Shown piece after piece: positions 25,901 through 34,380 of a DNA stretch of 64,000 nucleotides (position 1 is the stretch's first letter; every line of letters starts with the position of its first letter). Source of the stretch: Apostichopus japonicus (Eukaryota; Echinodermata; Holothuroidea; Aspidochirotida; Stichopodidae); assembly GCF_037975245.1 (NCBI RefSeq), contig NC_092578.1:20108821-20172820 (forward strand), given 5' to 3'. The notes beneath the pieces were generated by a model, which saw only the letters and a program-made list of their open reading frames with translations, searched no databases and had not been told where the DNA came from. The position numbers and the translations under genes were made by a program.

Positions 25901-26587
25901 GAAGATGCTAAAGTTTTGGCAAGCAGTCAAACATGGTCACTGAAGTTACATTGTGGGAGTCATGTCCAAGTGTCCTCAGGGATTTGCAGCAGTTTAGGCT
26001 TTATTTGAACTTTGTAGGAGGCTTGGCTTAAAGAATGTCATGATTAAATACAGCTCATCTTAGCTGATTTGTTCACAATGTAGTGTTCAGCTAAAAGCAC
26101 AATAAGAACATTGCATACAAAAGCAAGACACTGTAACTGCACTTTGTTAGTAACAATTAACTAGTAACAATAAGATATAAACTGACAAAATATTAACAAG
26201 TTTGATGCCAGAAGTTACAGGTATCACAGAAACTTTGAACTTTCCGAATCCAAAATCACCTCTACCCCACCATGTACAGTACTATATTTATAGTGGAAAC
26301 GTAATGTAGCTATGCTCTGAGTTAGGTATGTATATGCCACAACCTTTAGTATCAAAACAACTTTCTTTACTCCGTAAGAAATGGATACTTACTTCTATGG
26401 TCTGTTTCTTCTTTGTTTGTGGGATAGCACCATCAACAACCTTAAATTGTTCTTTCATAAGGACACTTTGTGATTTGAAGGCTGTATTTGTGAAGTTATC
26501 AGGCATTGGTTTCTTCTTCCCAACTTTCAACTTCACCTTTTGAAAATCTTTTTTCTTTTCTTTGTTCTTTCGGCTACTTTTTCCCAT
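1817..26587 (-). CDS. TEX10: TEX10 (Ipi1/Rix1-complex family), 14-exon gene model
   Basis: Established role of the family: TEX10 is the animal counterpart of yeast Ipi1. In the nucleolus it acts with PELP1, WDR18, SENP3 and the LAS1L-NOL9 nuclease-kinase in maturation of the pre-60S ribosomal subunit and ITS2 processing. Seen: fourteen minus-strand exons splice in consistent phase to about 928 codons, close to the roughly 929 residues I recall for the vertebrate protein. The N-terminus is lysine-rich and carries the family signature DFQKVKLKVGKKKP at residues 14-27. It is followed by HEAT/ARM-like helices with the typical stretch ending in MTHLQEDIQLDALTILD in exon 2. No frameshift or stop interrupts exons 1-13. 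The ATG is chosen because it directly precedes the signature; a 5'UTR acceptor (AACAG) sits 5 bases upstream of it. The gene is head-to-head with NSUN6. Introns 10 and 11 (3.9 and 7.6 kb) are almost entirely minisatellite. Identity is confident; the terminal exon is less so. Confidence 0.9.
2550..2662. repeat. 32-bp tandem repeat, about 3.5 copies
   Basis: Unit starts GGTGTAGGAAGCTTTCAATG, at 2550, 2581, 2613 and 2645. It lies in TEX10 intron 13. Confidence 0.85.
2846..3547. repeat. 39-bp minisatellite, 18 essentially identical copies
   Basis: Unit starts GTAAATGGTTTAACACATGG. All copies read the same apart from the final bases of the last. Since 39 is divisible by 3 and the unit lacks stops in some frames, long ORFs appear on both strands; these are not genes. 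TEX10 intron 13. Confidence 0.97.
3765..3945. repeat. short tandem repeat, unit about 14 bp
   Basis: Repeats of TCTAAGTTAGCAGT with interspersed TTTAGGG insertions, about 12 copies, in TEX10 intron 13. Confidence 0.85.
4143..4270 (-). CDS. TEX10: TEX10 exon 13
   Basis: Reads NYENKEQLRLIAVIVIRLLQ, then on to LADFMQAIQ, with acceptor TTTTCTTACAG and donor CAG|GTAATA (phase 0). It matches the family's VGQLLRLLLQHAPLRTHML-like C-terminal helix. Confidence 0.85.
4597..4867 (-). CDS. TEX10: TEX10 exon 12
   Basis: Starts AQFTTIPFSSAYGIIFMTCE after acceptor CTTCTTCACAG. Ends in phase 1 at donor GTAAGT. Helical, with the WEEVLWKLAMDVLIRWNHLL segment matching the C-terminal ARM-like part of the family. 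Intron 11 upstream is 7.6 kb. Confidence 0.85.
4925..6053. repeat. 71-bp minisatellite, left block (about 15 copies)
   Basis: Unit starts ATTCATGTAGGACCTGGACA and ends TGGGTACCTTGCTAATAG. The first copy (4925-4980) is degenerate. The array lies in TEX10 intron 11 and is cut by the insertion at 6054-6775. Confidence 0.96.
6054..6775. mobile_element. non-autonomous DNA transposon inside the 71-bp array
   Basis: 722 bp bounded by 13-bp terminal inverted repeats CAGGGATGTAAGT / ACTTACATCCCTG and flanked by GTTCAT on both sides (6048-6053 and 6776-6781), a likely 6-bp target duplication. The right end carries two tandem copies of a subterminal block containing GGATTTCCGTAAAAATACGG. An internal direct repeat (TATCGTTATGTTAGGCTAGC) occurs twice near 6160 and 6230. 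No transposase is encoded. Ends starting CAGGG recall hAT-type elements, but 6 bp is not the usual hAT duplication length, so the superfamily is left open. Confidence 0.8.
6776..10700. repeat. 71-bp minisatellite, right block (about 55 copies)
   Basis: Same unit as 4925-6053, with 70-bp variants (GGAAAGCATGC in place of GGACATGCATGC). It contains higher-order duplications: the run beginning TCATGCAGAACC at 7061 repeats at 8121. TEX10 intron 11. Confidence 0.96.
11027..12403. repeat. 30-bp minisatellite, about 46 copies
   Basis: Unit starts GATATATTGATCTTGTACAG and ends TATGAATGAG. Ten codons per unit keep both strands open over long stretches, so the ORFs seen here are not genes. Marker variants such as TAAATCGATC recur at 11221, 11671 and 12061. 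TEX10 intron 11. Confidence 0.97.
12511..12588 (-). CDS. TEX10: TEX10 exon 11 (78 bp)
   Basis: 26 codons, VVCQSLRLISEDTTWKVFQQ then VTAKLL, with a strong acceptor (CATTACTCCACAG) and donor CTG|GTAAGA, phase 0 at both ends. It is isolated between an 86-bp array and a 30-bp array. Confidence 0.75.
12733..16264. repeat. 86-bp minisatellite, about 41 copies
   Basis: Unit contains CATACCAAGACATAATATCT, CCACCATCAATACCACACTG and TCACTGGTAATACAACACAA. Copies vary at a few fixed sites (CTTTAAAC/CTTGGAAC/CTCTAAAC; CACACTG/CACGCTG). It fills nearly all of TEX10 intron 10. Confidence 0.97.
16493..16629 (-). CDS. TEX10: TEX10 exon 10
   Basis: Begins GHQMEELLSLQQNEIVDQSQ after acceptor ATCTTTAG and ends SKKVCQ at donor GTAGGA in phase 0. 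Weakly conserved, supported by phase and splice sites. Confidence 0.75.
17246..17690. repeat. 61-bp minisatellite, about 7 copies
   Basis: Unit starts CTGATGGGATATAACCTGCA and includes GCATGGGAGGGGGACACCAT. It lies in TEX10 intron 9. The overlapping open frames on both strands follow from the repeat. Confidence 0.95.
17732..17802 (-). CDS. TEX10: TEX10 exon 9 (71 bp)
   Basis: Short exon reading KLLYSDELPFDLTHFVSFLI then TLSL, between acceptor ATTTTGCAG and donor GTGAGT. It is too small to stand out as an ORF, but its phase (2 in, 1 out) bridges exons 8 and 10 exactly and it resembles the family's VDYFSFLFSTLTGFS segment. Confidence 0.82.
18362..18539 (-). CDS. TEX10: TEX10 exon 8
   Basis: Starts DPQNALISGYPEELQKQLVE after acceptor ATCTGGACAG. 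Ends LTCK in phase 2 at donor GTATGT. Aligns with the family's SQQRLVQLVYFLPSL helix pair. Confidence 0.85.
18699..18882. repeat. 46-bp tandem repeat spanning the exon 7 donor
   Basis: Four copies, at 18699, 18745, 18791 and 18837, each starting TGGTTATA-like. The last copy runs across the TEX10 exon 7 5' splice site. Two intronic copies keep a minus-strand TTAG|GTATGT. Confidence 0.88.
18871..19040 (-). CDS. TEX10: TEX10 exon 7
   Basis: Encodes a helical segment with LPTLLIELHSRKLDTSHHAL. Acceptor is TTTTCTTACAG, and the donor TTAG|GTATGT falls inside a local 46-bp tandem repeat. Phase 2 in, 1 out. Confidence 0.85.
19421..19745. repeat. 90-100-bp tandem repeat, about 3.3 copies
   Basis: TGCTTTAACCATGTTTGTGA recurs at 19521, 19611 and 19711. 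A 10-bp AGCATTGATC indel accounts for the period change. TEX10 intron 6. Confidence 0.88.
19931..20069 (-). CDS. TEX10: TEX10 exon 6
   Basis: About 46 codons around KLTLLEALIIFYQNSHIMSQ, with acceptor CATCTGCAACAG and donor GTGAGT. The open frame extends upstream, but the phase (1 in, 2 out) only fits this acceptor. Confidence 0.8.
20095..20270. repeat. degenerate tandem repeat with GTGTTAAAG core
   Basis: Copies of ACACTAGTGTTAAAGTACTC and CATACTAGTAGGACTCTTGT alternate. It abuts TEX10 exon 6 on its upstream (intron 5) side. Confidence 0.8.
20545..21185 (+). mobile_element. degenerate LINE 3' end
   Basis: A broken plus-strand frame starts IDDRLTYSAHISNVMSSLLH, a typical post-reverse-transcriptase motif of CR1/Jockey-type LINEs. 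After several stops and frameshifts come fragments resembling the C-terminus (SNRKNA/TERMPNVLKYR, LFTNNL). The sequence then turns AT-rich and ends in TTGAATTGAA-type repeats near 21160-21185, a common LINE tail. Inactive. TEX10 intron 5, opposite strand to the gene. Confidence 0.55.
21590..21911 (-). CDS. TEX10: TEX10 exon 5
   Basis: Starts ILRDIQKVYEKKLLKAFFSN after acceptor CCTCCTCAG, phase 0. Ends VERLMRNVINK plus one base at donor GTATTG. Contains the FSNFPYSV motif typical of the region after exon 4. Confidence 0.88.
22574..22620. repeat. perfect 19-bp-stem hairpin
   Basis: TACCATTGCTATTTCAGCA is followed after a 9-base loop by its exact reverse complement. ATGC-rich simple sequence follows to about 22655. 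TEX10 intron 4. Confidence 0.9.
22777..23032 (-). CDS. TEX10: TEX10 exon 4
   Basis: Encodes helices including VHKVIPLILQCWMEARP and VLSVMHLLWKWLELL, matching the family's IPLLIECWVEA region. Acceptor is GATTTAG, donor GTGAGC, and phase runs 2 to 0. Confidence 0.9.
23063..23650. repeat. 64-bp minisatellite, about 9 copies
   Basis: Unit starts AAATGTTTAAGATCTAACAA and includes TGATCTTGTTCATTGCAAAC. TEX10 intron 3. Confidence 0.95.
23843..24030 (-). CDS. TEX10: TEX10 exon 3
   Basis: Starts VLQRLRSFLSAIVDNKLTS after acceptor TTTTGATAG. Ends in phase 2 at donor GTAACG. The joined sequence KWRVQ-VLQRL matches the family's QWRLKVL-type junction. Confidence 0.88.
24385..24735. repeat. 52-bp minisatellite, about 6.5 copies
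   Basis: Unit starts CACTGTAAGTCAAACAATGT and includes GAATGGCTGCCCTTGCATAG. Near-identical copies in TEX10 intron 2. Confidence 0.95.
25083..25565 (-). CDS. TEX10: TEX10 exon 2
   Basis: 161 codons, from DLLCTINHYNAKVR to GQKWRVQ. Acceptor is CCAACAG, donor CAG|GTATTG, phase 0 at both ends. This is the best conserved block of the family, covering the Ipi1 N-terminal ARM-like region, with the recognisable FFPTMCAHLCCAMTHLQED stretch. Confidence 0.93.
26393..26587 (-). CDS. TEX10: TEX10 exon 1 (start codon)
   Basis: Encodes residues 1-65, starting MGKSSRKNKEKKKDFQKVKL and ending KKKQTIE. The donor is GTAAGT at 26392, phase 0. Very basic, as expected for a nucleolar protein N-terminus. Confidence 0.92.
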
Positions 26588-29500
26588 TATGCCTGTTAAT
26601 GTGTTGTAAGCTGATAAAAAAAATCTGTTTTCCTTAAAGAAAAATGAAGAATATACAAGCTGTTCACTTTATCAAATCACTGAACAGGGAGCATTGCTCA
26701 ATATCACTTCATAAAAATGTAAACATAAACACACACAACAACAACAACAAAAGAATTAATAAATAATAAAAACAAAGATTGTTTATCGTAACCACCGGTT
26801 GATTCTGAAACAGTACTTCCTGAGTCAAAGTTTAGATAAAATGAACTGTACTAAATAATGTTAGAGTGGTAAACATACAGTGAATACCGGTGATGGCTGG
26901 GTTTGGTGGTCTGCAACAAACTCACTCTCTATAGTTGAACAGAAAGTGTGTCAGCAAGGTGGTTCCGTTTACATAGATACCGTCAATACATAGATTCAAA
27001 TGAAAAAGGGAAGGCTAGGTGTCAAAAAACAAAGAATAAGCAATGTGATTCTTGTAGCTGCTACATTTTGTTTGATAAATATGTACAATGTTCTATGTTC
27101 TGTCCCATCTGATATTTTCTTCGCAGGACCTTTTAAAAAAAATTCTTTGCACTCATAACATAAAGTTGTATTTGCCAAGAAAAATAAATTATTTTACTGA
27201 AACTTTTTGCTCATCAATGTATTCAATCTGCAATATATGAATAAGAACATGTGTGGTAAGCTTGGAACAACATAGTAGACTGATTGATAAACTTTTGAGT
27301 ACTCGCTGTACATGTATGTCATCTTCTACTCCCATGATAGGTTAAATTTGACATCTTGTGTTACAAAAGATGGTTGTTGCCTCAACTATTGTGGCACATG
27401 GCAATGCAAATCTTCAGAGTTACAAAAAATATGTTTGAACAAAAGAGGAATCTACTGTAGTAATGACAAATACACATATTCTAATCTACTTAAAAATCAT
27501 CCTTTTGTAAGGTAAATGATAATGAAGATCATAAACGATCATTGTTATAATTATGAGCACTTGATGAGTTTCTTTTCTAATTGCTATGGGGGCTTATCTT
27601 GGGCAGAATAGGAAATCCCCTCCTTATAAATGTCACATCGTTTTCAACTCAACTTGGCTTTGGATATTCAGCCAATGAAGACAATCTATGCTCTGTCAGC
27701 TTCATACCATTCAATCACAGTAGCTGATTGGCAACCATGTCCTATTGAAAAATCTACTAGCTGTCAGAAAAGTCTGAAACCTTCTACATGCCATGCGCAA
27801 AAACTCTCTTGGTAATGTTACTTTTAGTTTGTAGCGGTATGCTGGATTGTACTGCAGCTATGTCATACTGTTCTGAATGAAGTTGTAACATTAGGCCACA
27901 CTATCACACTCTCGTCACAAAACAGCATGATGTTAACTGAATAAAGACAGAGGCTATTACTTTCCTACCGTTTCATAGAACATGTCAAGTTAATAACTTT
28001 TGTTAAGGATTAGCAGTTTCAGCTTTTGAACTTTATGTCTGCTTTTGTCATTTCACTCAGCAGTCATATCGAACTATTTCTTGAGCAGACCAAACAATGG
28101 GCTTCTCACATTGCTTGAACACTGCATGGAATACGGTCTTAAATTATATAAACAGTTTATCATAATGATCTGAATAATTGCAATACTAGAATAGTATAGG
28201 AATGAGCAAGATAACTGCTATCATTGCACATTGCACTCCACGCAGCTCAAATGCGGGGTTACTTTGGAACAGTACTTTATTAACTCAGTATAGGCCTACA
28301 CTGGCTACAATACAGTCACAGTGCTGAAAACATATAAAAGTGAATAAACAATCATTGTTTTTTATTTTGAAGGACTTTCATAAAATATTAAACCCAGTGT
28401 AGCCTAGGCTACAGCCTGCATGGGATAATTTACAAAACTGGTGTATTCTGATCAAACCATCAATCAAGTCATCTTAAGTAAAGTAAAATATAAAGCCACA
28501 TAAAAAAATTCAGACAGATCTTCATTACATTCATCCTTACAAGGAACATTTGGGTCCACCCTTATACTGTACTTCATTAACGGTAAGCATGTGATGGCTT
28601 ATAATGTTCACTACAGTACAGTGCAAGTTTTTGCCTAACTTTCGCGAAACCAATACTACAAACATGCTGAGTCGAACATCGCCTAGAGCGATCCTCTGGC
28701 AGTCCGACATGGCCTAGCCTAGTCCTAAAACGAAGAATACTTTTAACTGGCGACGTTATCGCTTGTTACCTCCTCTTAGAAACAAAAATAGCAAAATTCC
28801 AACCTATGCGATGTTGACTGAAGAAGCAATTAATAGCAGAAAAATAAAGTCTTACTTCAACCACGTTGGATCTGCATGTTCTGCAGTACAGTGTGTTCAA
28901 CTTCTCAGAAATGAAATGTGGTTTGATTCCGTTCACCCAAACCAATTTGAAGTTAGACTTCATAAAAAACATCTAGTTTGATTGAGCTATTAATTCGATC
29001 CCGTGTATCACCTGTCTAGTTCATCAAATGCGAGGTGGTTTAATTATTTACAAAACCTGAAATATATGTCGCCTCTTTTCATAAGCTTTCATTCTCTTAT
29101 TTCTATATAAAATGTGTTCTCTTCACGTTATTGTAGGTCAAATCCGTCTTAGCTGTCCACTTTGTGCCTACCTATTTGATAAGGGCATAACTCCTTCATT
29201 TTTTTCCAACTTGAATCTGTAATATGCATAGAAATTGATAATGGTAATATGATACAAGCTACTGAAGAAGACGTTGGGAGGATGCGCGATCGAAGGTTGA
29301 CGTTATTTAATCGACTTTGATTCATAATCAATTTTGGTAGAGATTTAATGATATAGTTTATAGAGTTTTAGCATCTAAGTAAGAACGAAAAACCAATATT
29401 ATACATTGTTAGTTGGAAACTCAATATTAATGGCAGTCGTTTCACCCTCCTTCCAGTTCGCACCAAAACTATAAACTTCGCCCTGGATTTCCCTTGTCGT

Positions 29501-29950
29501 CCCAAACATTGACCACCCCCCCCCCCCCCCAGTGCCAAACAGTTCTCTCCAAGTCAACAAATTCGCACAACTGCAAATTCATACAAATCAAAATGTTAAA
29601 GAAATTTCAAGACAACATAGAACAAATTACAATTGCTCTTCCAATATTTCTTATGACAAAAAAAAGTATAGTATATTGTGAAATTCTTAATGAGAAAACA
29701 TTGACAACAATTCCCCTCGACAGGTAGTGGGCTGAACTTTGTGGAATGGAAAAGGGGCAGTAAAGGATTTTATCAAGAAGGTGGATGTACTGGCGTCATT
29801 GAGGTCAAATCCAATGAGGGGGTCGGCTGAGGGTCCTCGCCCAGAAAAACACTATTAAATGTCCAATAATACATTCTGGGCTTTATCTAAATTATAATCA
29901 GGTGTATACAAGTTACTCTAAACGCAAGATTGTGTTAGTAAATAATAATA
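26588..29950. other. intergenic, TEX10 upstream side
   Basis: AT-rich, with no conserved coding signal on either strand. A TEX10 5'UTR exon must lie in or near it, because an AG acceptor precedes the ATG, but I cannot place it. Contains a CAACAA run near 26735 and a poly-C run near 29517. The short ORFs around 28763-28981 are unsupported. Confidence 0.6.
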
Positions 29951-29974
29951 AATTCAAAATTTCCCGTCATTGAT

Positions 29975-30014
<40 letters not shown>

Positions 30015-30217
30015 TACACTTATATAGCGCTTGATACAGCGTTTCAAAGCGCTTTACAAAGTAGGAAAGAGGCAAGGGAAACCAAGGGGAAAAGAAAAAA
30101 GAAACTAGGAATCAAACAGAAATGTTTTAAGTTGTCTCTTGCCTCTTTCCTACTTTGTAAAGCGCTTTGAGACGCTGTAATATTATTATTATAATCAATG
30201 ACGGGAAATTTTGAATT
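29951..30217. repeat. long inverted repeat with TAA microsatellite
   Basis: Left arm 29951-30076 and right arm 30138-30217 are near-exact reverse complements: AATTTCCCGTCATTGATTAT near the outer end, and AAGCGCTTTACAAAGTAGGA near the inner end. The left arm has an expanded TAA tract and a segment with TTATATAGCGCTTGATA absent from the right. The ATATAGCGC...AAAGCGCTTTACA pattern is a common dispersed-repeat 3' end in marine invertebrates, as far as I know. Confidence 0.85.
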
Positions 30218-31015
30218 TCTTAAATTTCTGGGCGAGGAAAAAATGGAGGGAGAGTAACGAACGTGAAATGGGAGTTTGTTCCAAAGAGAAGGCGCAGCGA
30301 CAGAAAAGGCAAGAAGCCAATGCAATGAACGGAACACAGGAGTGATGTGATCAAACATTTTAGTGAGTGAGACTATAGGCACGCAGAAGCGTTCTGAATT
30401 CTCTAAAGGGGAGCTATATGAGAAACTGGCAAATTCACATACAAACTGTTGCCGTAATCCAGATATGAGGAAACAAAGGAGTGAACCAGTCGTTCAGTTG
30501 AGCCTTGATCTAGATACCTCCTAAGTTTACCAATTTTGTAAATACCATACGCAGCTGAACGACAAGTGTTCTGAATATGTTTTCGCATATCGAGTTGATG
30601 GTCAAGCAAGACACCAAGATCACGTGTATTTTTAGAAGGAGTTATGACCTTTGTACCAACAGTGAGGTCAGGTAAGTTACTTGCATCTCTAAAATGGGAG
30701 GTGACGTGGATGACTTTGGTCTTTGAATCGTTAAGGAGTAAACTGTTGCAAGTGGACCATTGCAAGTGTTGCAAAGGTTGCAAGTGGACCGTTGTAAGTG
30801 GACCGTTGATTGGTTTAGGTAGGGGCTTGCCCGCACAGCGGACGTGTATTACTCCTGCACCGGTTAGCTGCATCCGTAATACCACCAATGGAATATGGTA
30901 AATATCCACACCTGCTACGAAGGTGAGGTAGGACCTGGACCTTATGATCGAGAGAGCCTGATGCAAATGAAGAATTTTATTAAGGAAATGTGCTATCGAG
31001 GGGTCATTGTGGGTA
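30218..31015 (-). mobile_element. truncated, internally deleted CR1-like LINE (RT C-terminus)
   Basis: The minus-strand frame shows typical post-RT motifs of CR1/L2-type LINEs: LNDSKTKVIHV, NTRDLGVLLDHQLDMRKHI, GIYKIGKLRRYLDQGSTERL, VHSFVSSYLDYGNSLYVNLP. A frameshift then leads to DHITPVFRSLHWLL fused directly to AFSVAAPSLWNKLPFHVR. In intact elements roughly 70 residues separate those two motifs, so an internal deletion is evident. There is no 5' half, endonuclease or complete RT. Inactive. Its 3' side abuts the long inverted repeat. Confidence 0.85.
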
Positions 31016-32924
31016 TGGGCCACAGCCCCCCCCCCCTACCCCTCCACTGCGTACACCACTAATGTTTTCAACATTGTGTTTCGCATTATTTTTTCCTTTT
31101 ATGAAGTGTTACACGTTGTATGACAATGGAAATATCAATTTAAAGCATTCTTTGCAAGTGTTAATGTAATACAAACGGCTATATATGCATTACCGTGCAG
31201 CAGTTATGAATTTTATGCGTGGTAACGAGCGTTAAATTGTGAAGTTTACGTTTATATAGATCCTGCAAGTGCAGTTTGCTTAAAGTTATGTGTGTACACG
31301 TAATAGCACGTATGAACATGAAAGAGGAGCTTGTGCAGGATTGAAGCTGTCCCTTATTCGTGAGATCATCACAATGAGAACACATGCATGAAAGAACACA
31401 GAGGAAAAACACATCACGAAGCTGCATATCACCTATACCCATTCAACAGCATATACTGTTTAAGACTGAGCTACTAAAGATTTGGTTTCATTTCGTAAAT
31501 AAATTAAGAGAATTTTTCTACCGTCTGGTAGTAACAATAGAAAATGAAACTCATTCCAAACGTGTAATGTTATACGTTTTTACACACTGTTGCCGCAATA
31601 TTAATAAATACTTGAAAATTTCGTTGCGATATTTAACATATACAAAGTATGCAGCAAATGCCGGTCACTTACATATATTAATTAAGGAAACGCTTAGTAT
31701 ATAACAAATAGACAAATGTGAACTGCTAGACAATTTCAATTAATTGACGTTTTTTTTGCGGGAAAGGCAATAAAATCGCTCTGTTTCAAACACAAGCTTA
31801 ATTCTCTCTATGGAACATAAAGTTTTTACTTTTATTTCTTGCCACGATTAAAAGTCATTTTCCACTTAAGTAGCATTAAACACAAAATATTAATGTTGGT
31901 TAATTTCATCACGGAATTCCTCAATTTTATGGCCTATACTGCAAACTTTCAAATTCGATGAAGCAGCGTCATATAACATTCAGTGTATTTGGAAATCTAC
32001 GAGCGCTCTTTTTACTTTTATCTGGTATACAGTCTATACTATAGCAACATTGGTTAGATATTTATATATTTGGAATATTTGCCGTTAATTTGAGATATTA
32101 TTAAAATTATTTCTAACGATTTTGAGTTTATCATGCATGCGGCTATGCCACCCTGTTCCACTTTTCGTGGCATACAAATGATAGTTTAACTGTGTTCATA
32201 GAACGTTGCTGAATGGTTTCTTGACACACTAGAGTCGAGGGATCGTCATACATTCATAAACTGGTTGAGGAATTTCACTCCATCTTCGTAAAATGATGCA
32301 TATAAAAACCTCTTTAAAATGAGGATGTTTAACACTATAAGTTATTGGATTTAAACAGCTGTTGCAGTTAAGAGAATCTTTCTGTACATAACTACATTTT
32401 TTTATATATTTTATATTTTTTTTATGAATGAGGGCGTTGCACTCTGGTCATTGGAGCCGTCTCATGTGTTAGGGGGTTGTCGGTCCTCCCTAAGATAAAA
32501 AAAAACTGTAGACGTCAAATGGTGCATTCTGGGGCATATTTAGAATATAAATAAAGTCTAAATAAGTAGCCCTAAATGTAAGGTTTTGCCAATTAAAATT
32601 TTGCCAAGTAGGTTTAGTGCGGCTAAATTAGTGGGCCGGAGGTGGGGGGGGGGGGCTAGGGAACTTTCACCCATGCTAGTGGTGTCTGGGCATTTTACTG
32701 CTAAAATCTCCAGACTTGACCCTCCCCCAAAGAAGGAGCATAAGGCAAGGAAAAAGGGAGATGAGAGGAAAGTAAATGTCACCGTTATCCCGCGTATGCC
32801 TCATATGTTTTGCACAAACAATACTGCTCAGAAATATTGCCAATCAAAACAAATTTCTCAAATAGAAGCTAACTTGAAGGAGAGCTATTGCAACGTGGCT
32901 GCTCTTGTTAATTCCTTGTCAAAC
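31016..32924. other. intergenic, no gene recognised
   Basis: Poly-C near 31026, poly-G near 32645, otherwise AT-rich unique sequence. ORFs of 74-133 codons around 31384-31704 and 32558-32987 have no recognisable similarity; the last runs into the foldback element, arguing against a real gene. Confidence 0.55.
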
Positions 32925-33570
32925 GTATGGCAAGCCGTTTTAACATTTACATCTCTATTCTACTTAAGTAGAATTAATTCCACTTAAGTAGAATACAATT
33001 AAGCTTTAGTGAAATGAATTTCACTTAAGTAGAATTGCATTTTACTTAAGCTTAATAGTATTCCACTTAAGTGGAATTCATATTAGCTTAAGTTCGAATG
33101 GTTTTTGTCTACATCGTATTTTACTTAAGTAAAATGCAATTGTATTCTACTTAAGTAAAATACAATTCTACTTAAGTAGAATACAATTTAGCTTAAGTTA
33201 AATTCAATTTCACTTAAGCTTAATTGTATTCTACTTAAGTAAAATACAATTTTACTATTTTACTTTAAGTAAAATGCATTTAGCTTAAGTGAAAAAGAAT
33301 GACACTTTTACTTGAGCTAAATTAAATTTTACTTAAGTAGAAGTGTATTTTACTTAAGTAGAATACAATTAAGCTTAAGTGAAATTGAATATAACTTAAG
33401 CTTAAAAGAAAGTGGTAATTTTACTTAAGTGGAATACAATTAAACGTAAGTAAAATGCAATTCTAGTTAAGTGCAATTCATTTTACTTAAGTTTAATTGT
33501 ATTCTACTTAAGTGGAATTAATTCTACTTAAGTAGAATAGAGAGGTAAATGTTAAAACGGCTTGCCATAC
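32925..33570. mobile_element. 646-bp foldback/MITE element built of CTTAAG palindromes
   Basis: Ends are inverted repeats starting GTATGGCAAGCCGTTTTAAC. The first 70-odd bases match with one mismatch, and weaker complementarity continues inward, so the whole element is an imperfect palindrome. It is flanked by AAAC on both sides (32921-32924 and 33571-33574), a likely 4-bp target duplication. Inside, about 21 CTTAAG hexamers sit in self-complementary blocks of the type ATTCTACTTAAGTAGAAT, with TTCCAC and TTTTAC variants. No coding capacity. Superfamily unknown. Confidence 0.82.
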
Positions 33571-34263
33571 AAACGGTACTCAGTCGATGTTCATCGTACA
33601 TACAGCTGTGATTGCGCAATCGGGGAATCCCTTGTTGCATGCCACACACATTTTTGGTCAGCTTATGCATGGGGTTAGGGGAAACACATATGACGTAGCC
33701 TGTGACTAAATATAGTGTTGATCGCTCTCCAGAAACTCACAAATCAAGTCCTATACTTTGCAAGGTATGTTCATTTAGTTCATTACTTGCAGCATATACT
33801 GCATCGTTCTTTTGTAGAGTAGGTGTAATTGAATTACATCCACGTTAGGCTCATGCACGTTAGGCATCACAATTACACTCGCCAATGCTGGGTGGTTAGG
33901 CCACTGTAAGTGTAACATATAAGATAGCGCTGAGTTAGTGCTTAAATTACTATAAGAAGCCTTGCATATATATATGCCTTATTCTGTCACTTAGAACTGT
34001 AATTTCTGTAATTTGTCACTGATGCTGAATAGCTGTGGCAAACTTAACTAATTGTCAGATTTATTTCTCTAATTCCACCATATGTACTGTAGCTTTTGCA
34101 TTGTGTCAACAGCATATGTGCTATATTATCTTAAGTACTTGGATGTTAAAAGTGCTATTATTAATTGTACTAGCTAGCTGGTCACTCAGTACTCAGACGC
34201 TTAACTACTCATATTCAATGTAAAGTACAATTTTTAAAAATACTTTATGATTTTCATTTGCAG
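33571..34263. other. NSUN6 upstream region, probable 5'UTR exon
   Basis: The NSUN6 start-codon exon begins at an acceptor, so a non-coding first exon lies upstream. A good donor (TTTGCAAG|GTATGT) at 33774/33775 is a candidate end for it. This is inference; no promoter element is called. Confidence 0.35.
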
Positions 34264-34287
34264 ACAGAAGTTTTTGTGAGGAGGACA

Positions 34288-34380
34288 ATGGCTGCAAGTC
34301 CAGGTTATGATGTTCCAATCATTTCTTTCAAAGATGAAAGAGTAGTGGAACATCTTTTCTCTGAATTTTTCCCTGCAGAG
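34288..34380 (+). CDS. NSUN6: NSUN6 exon with start codon
   Basis: The exon opens at acceptor TTTGCAG (34263). The ATG at 34288 gives MAASPGYDVPIISFKDERVV, ending FFPAE at donor GTAGGA, phase 0. The N-terminus is weakly conserved in the family; phase and position support this start. Confidence 0.85.

Noticed and set aside
28763-28981. Overlapping 72- and 68-codon ORFs on opposite strands
   Set aside because: No motif, no splice context, and length expected by chance.
32586-32987. 133-codon ORF upstream of NSUN6
   Set aside because: Runs into the foldback transposon and overlaps a poly-G tract; no similarity recognised.
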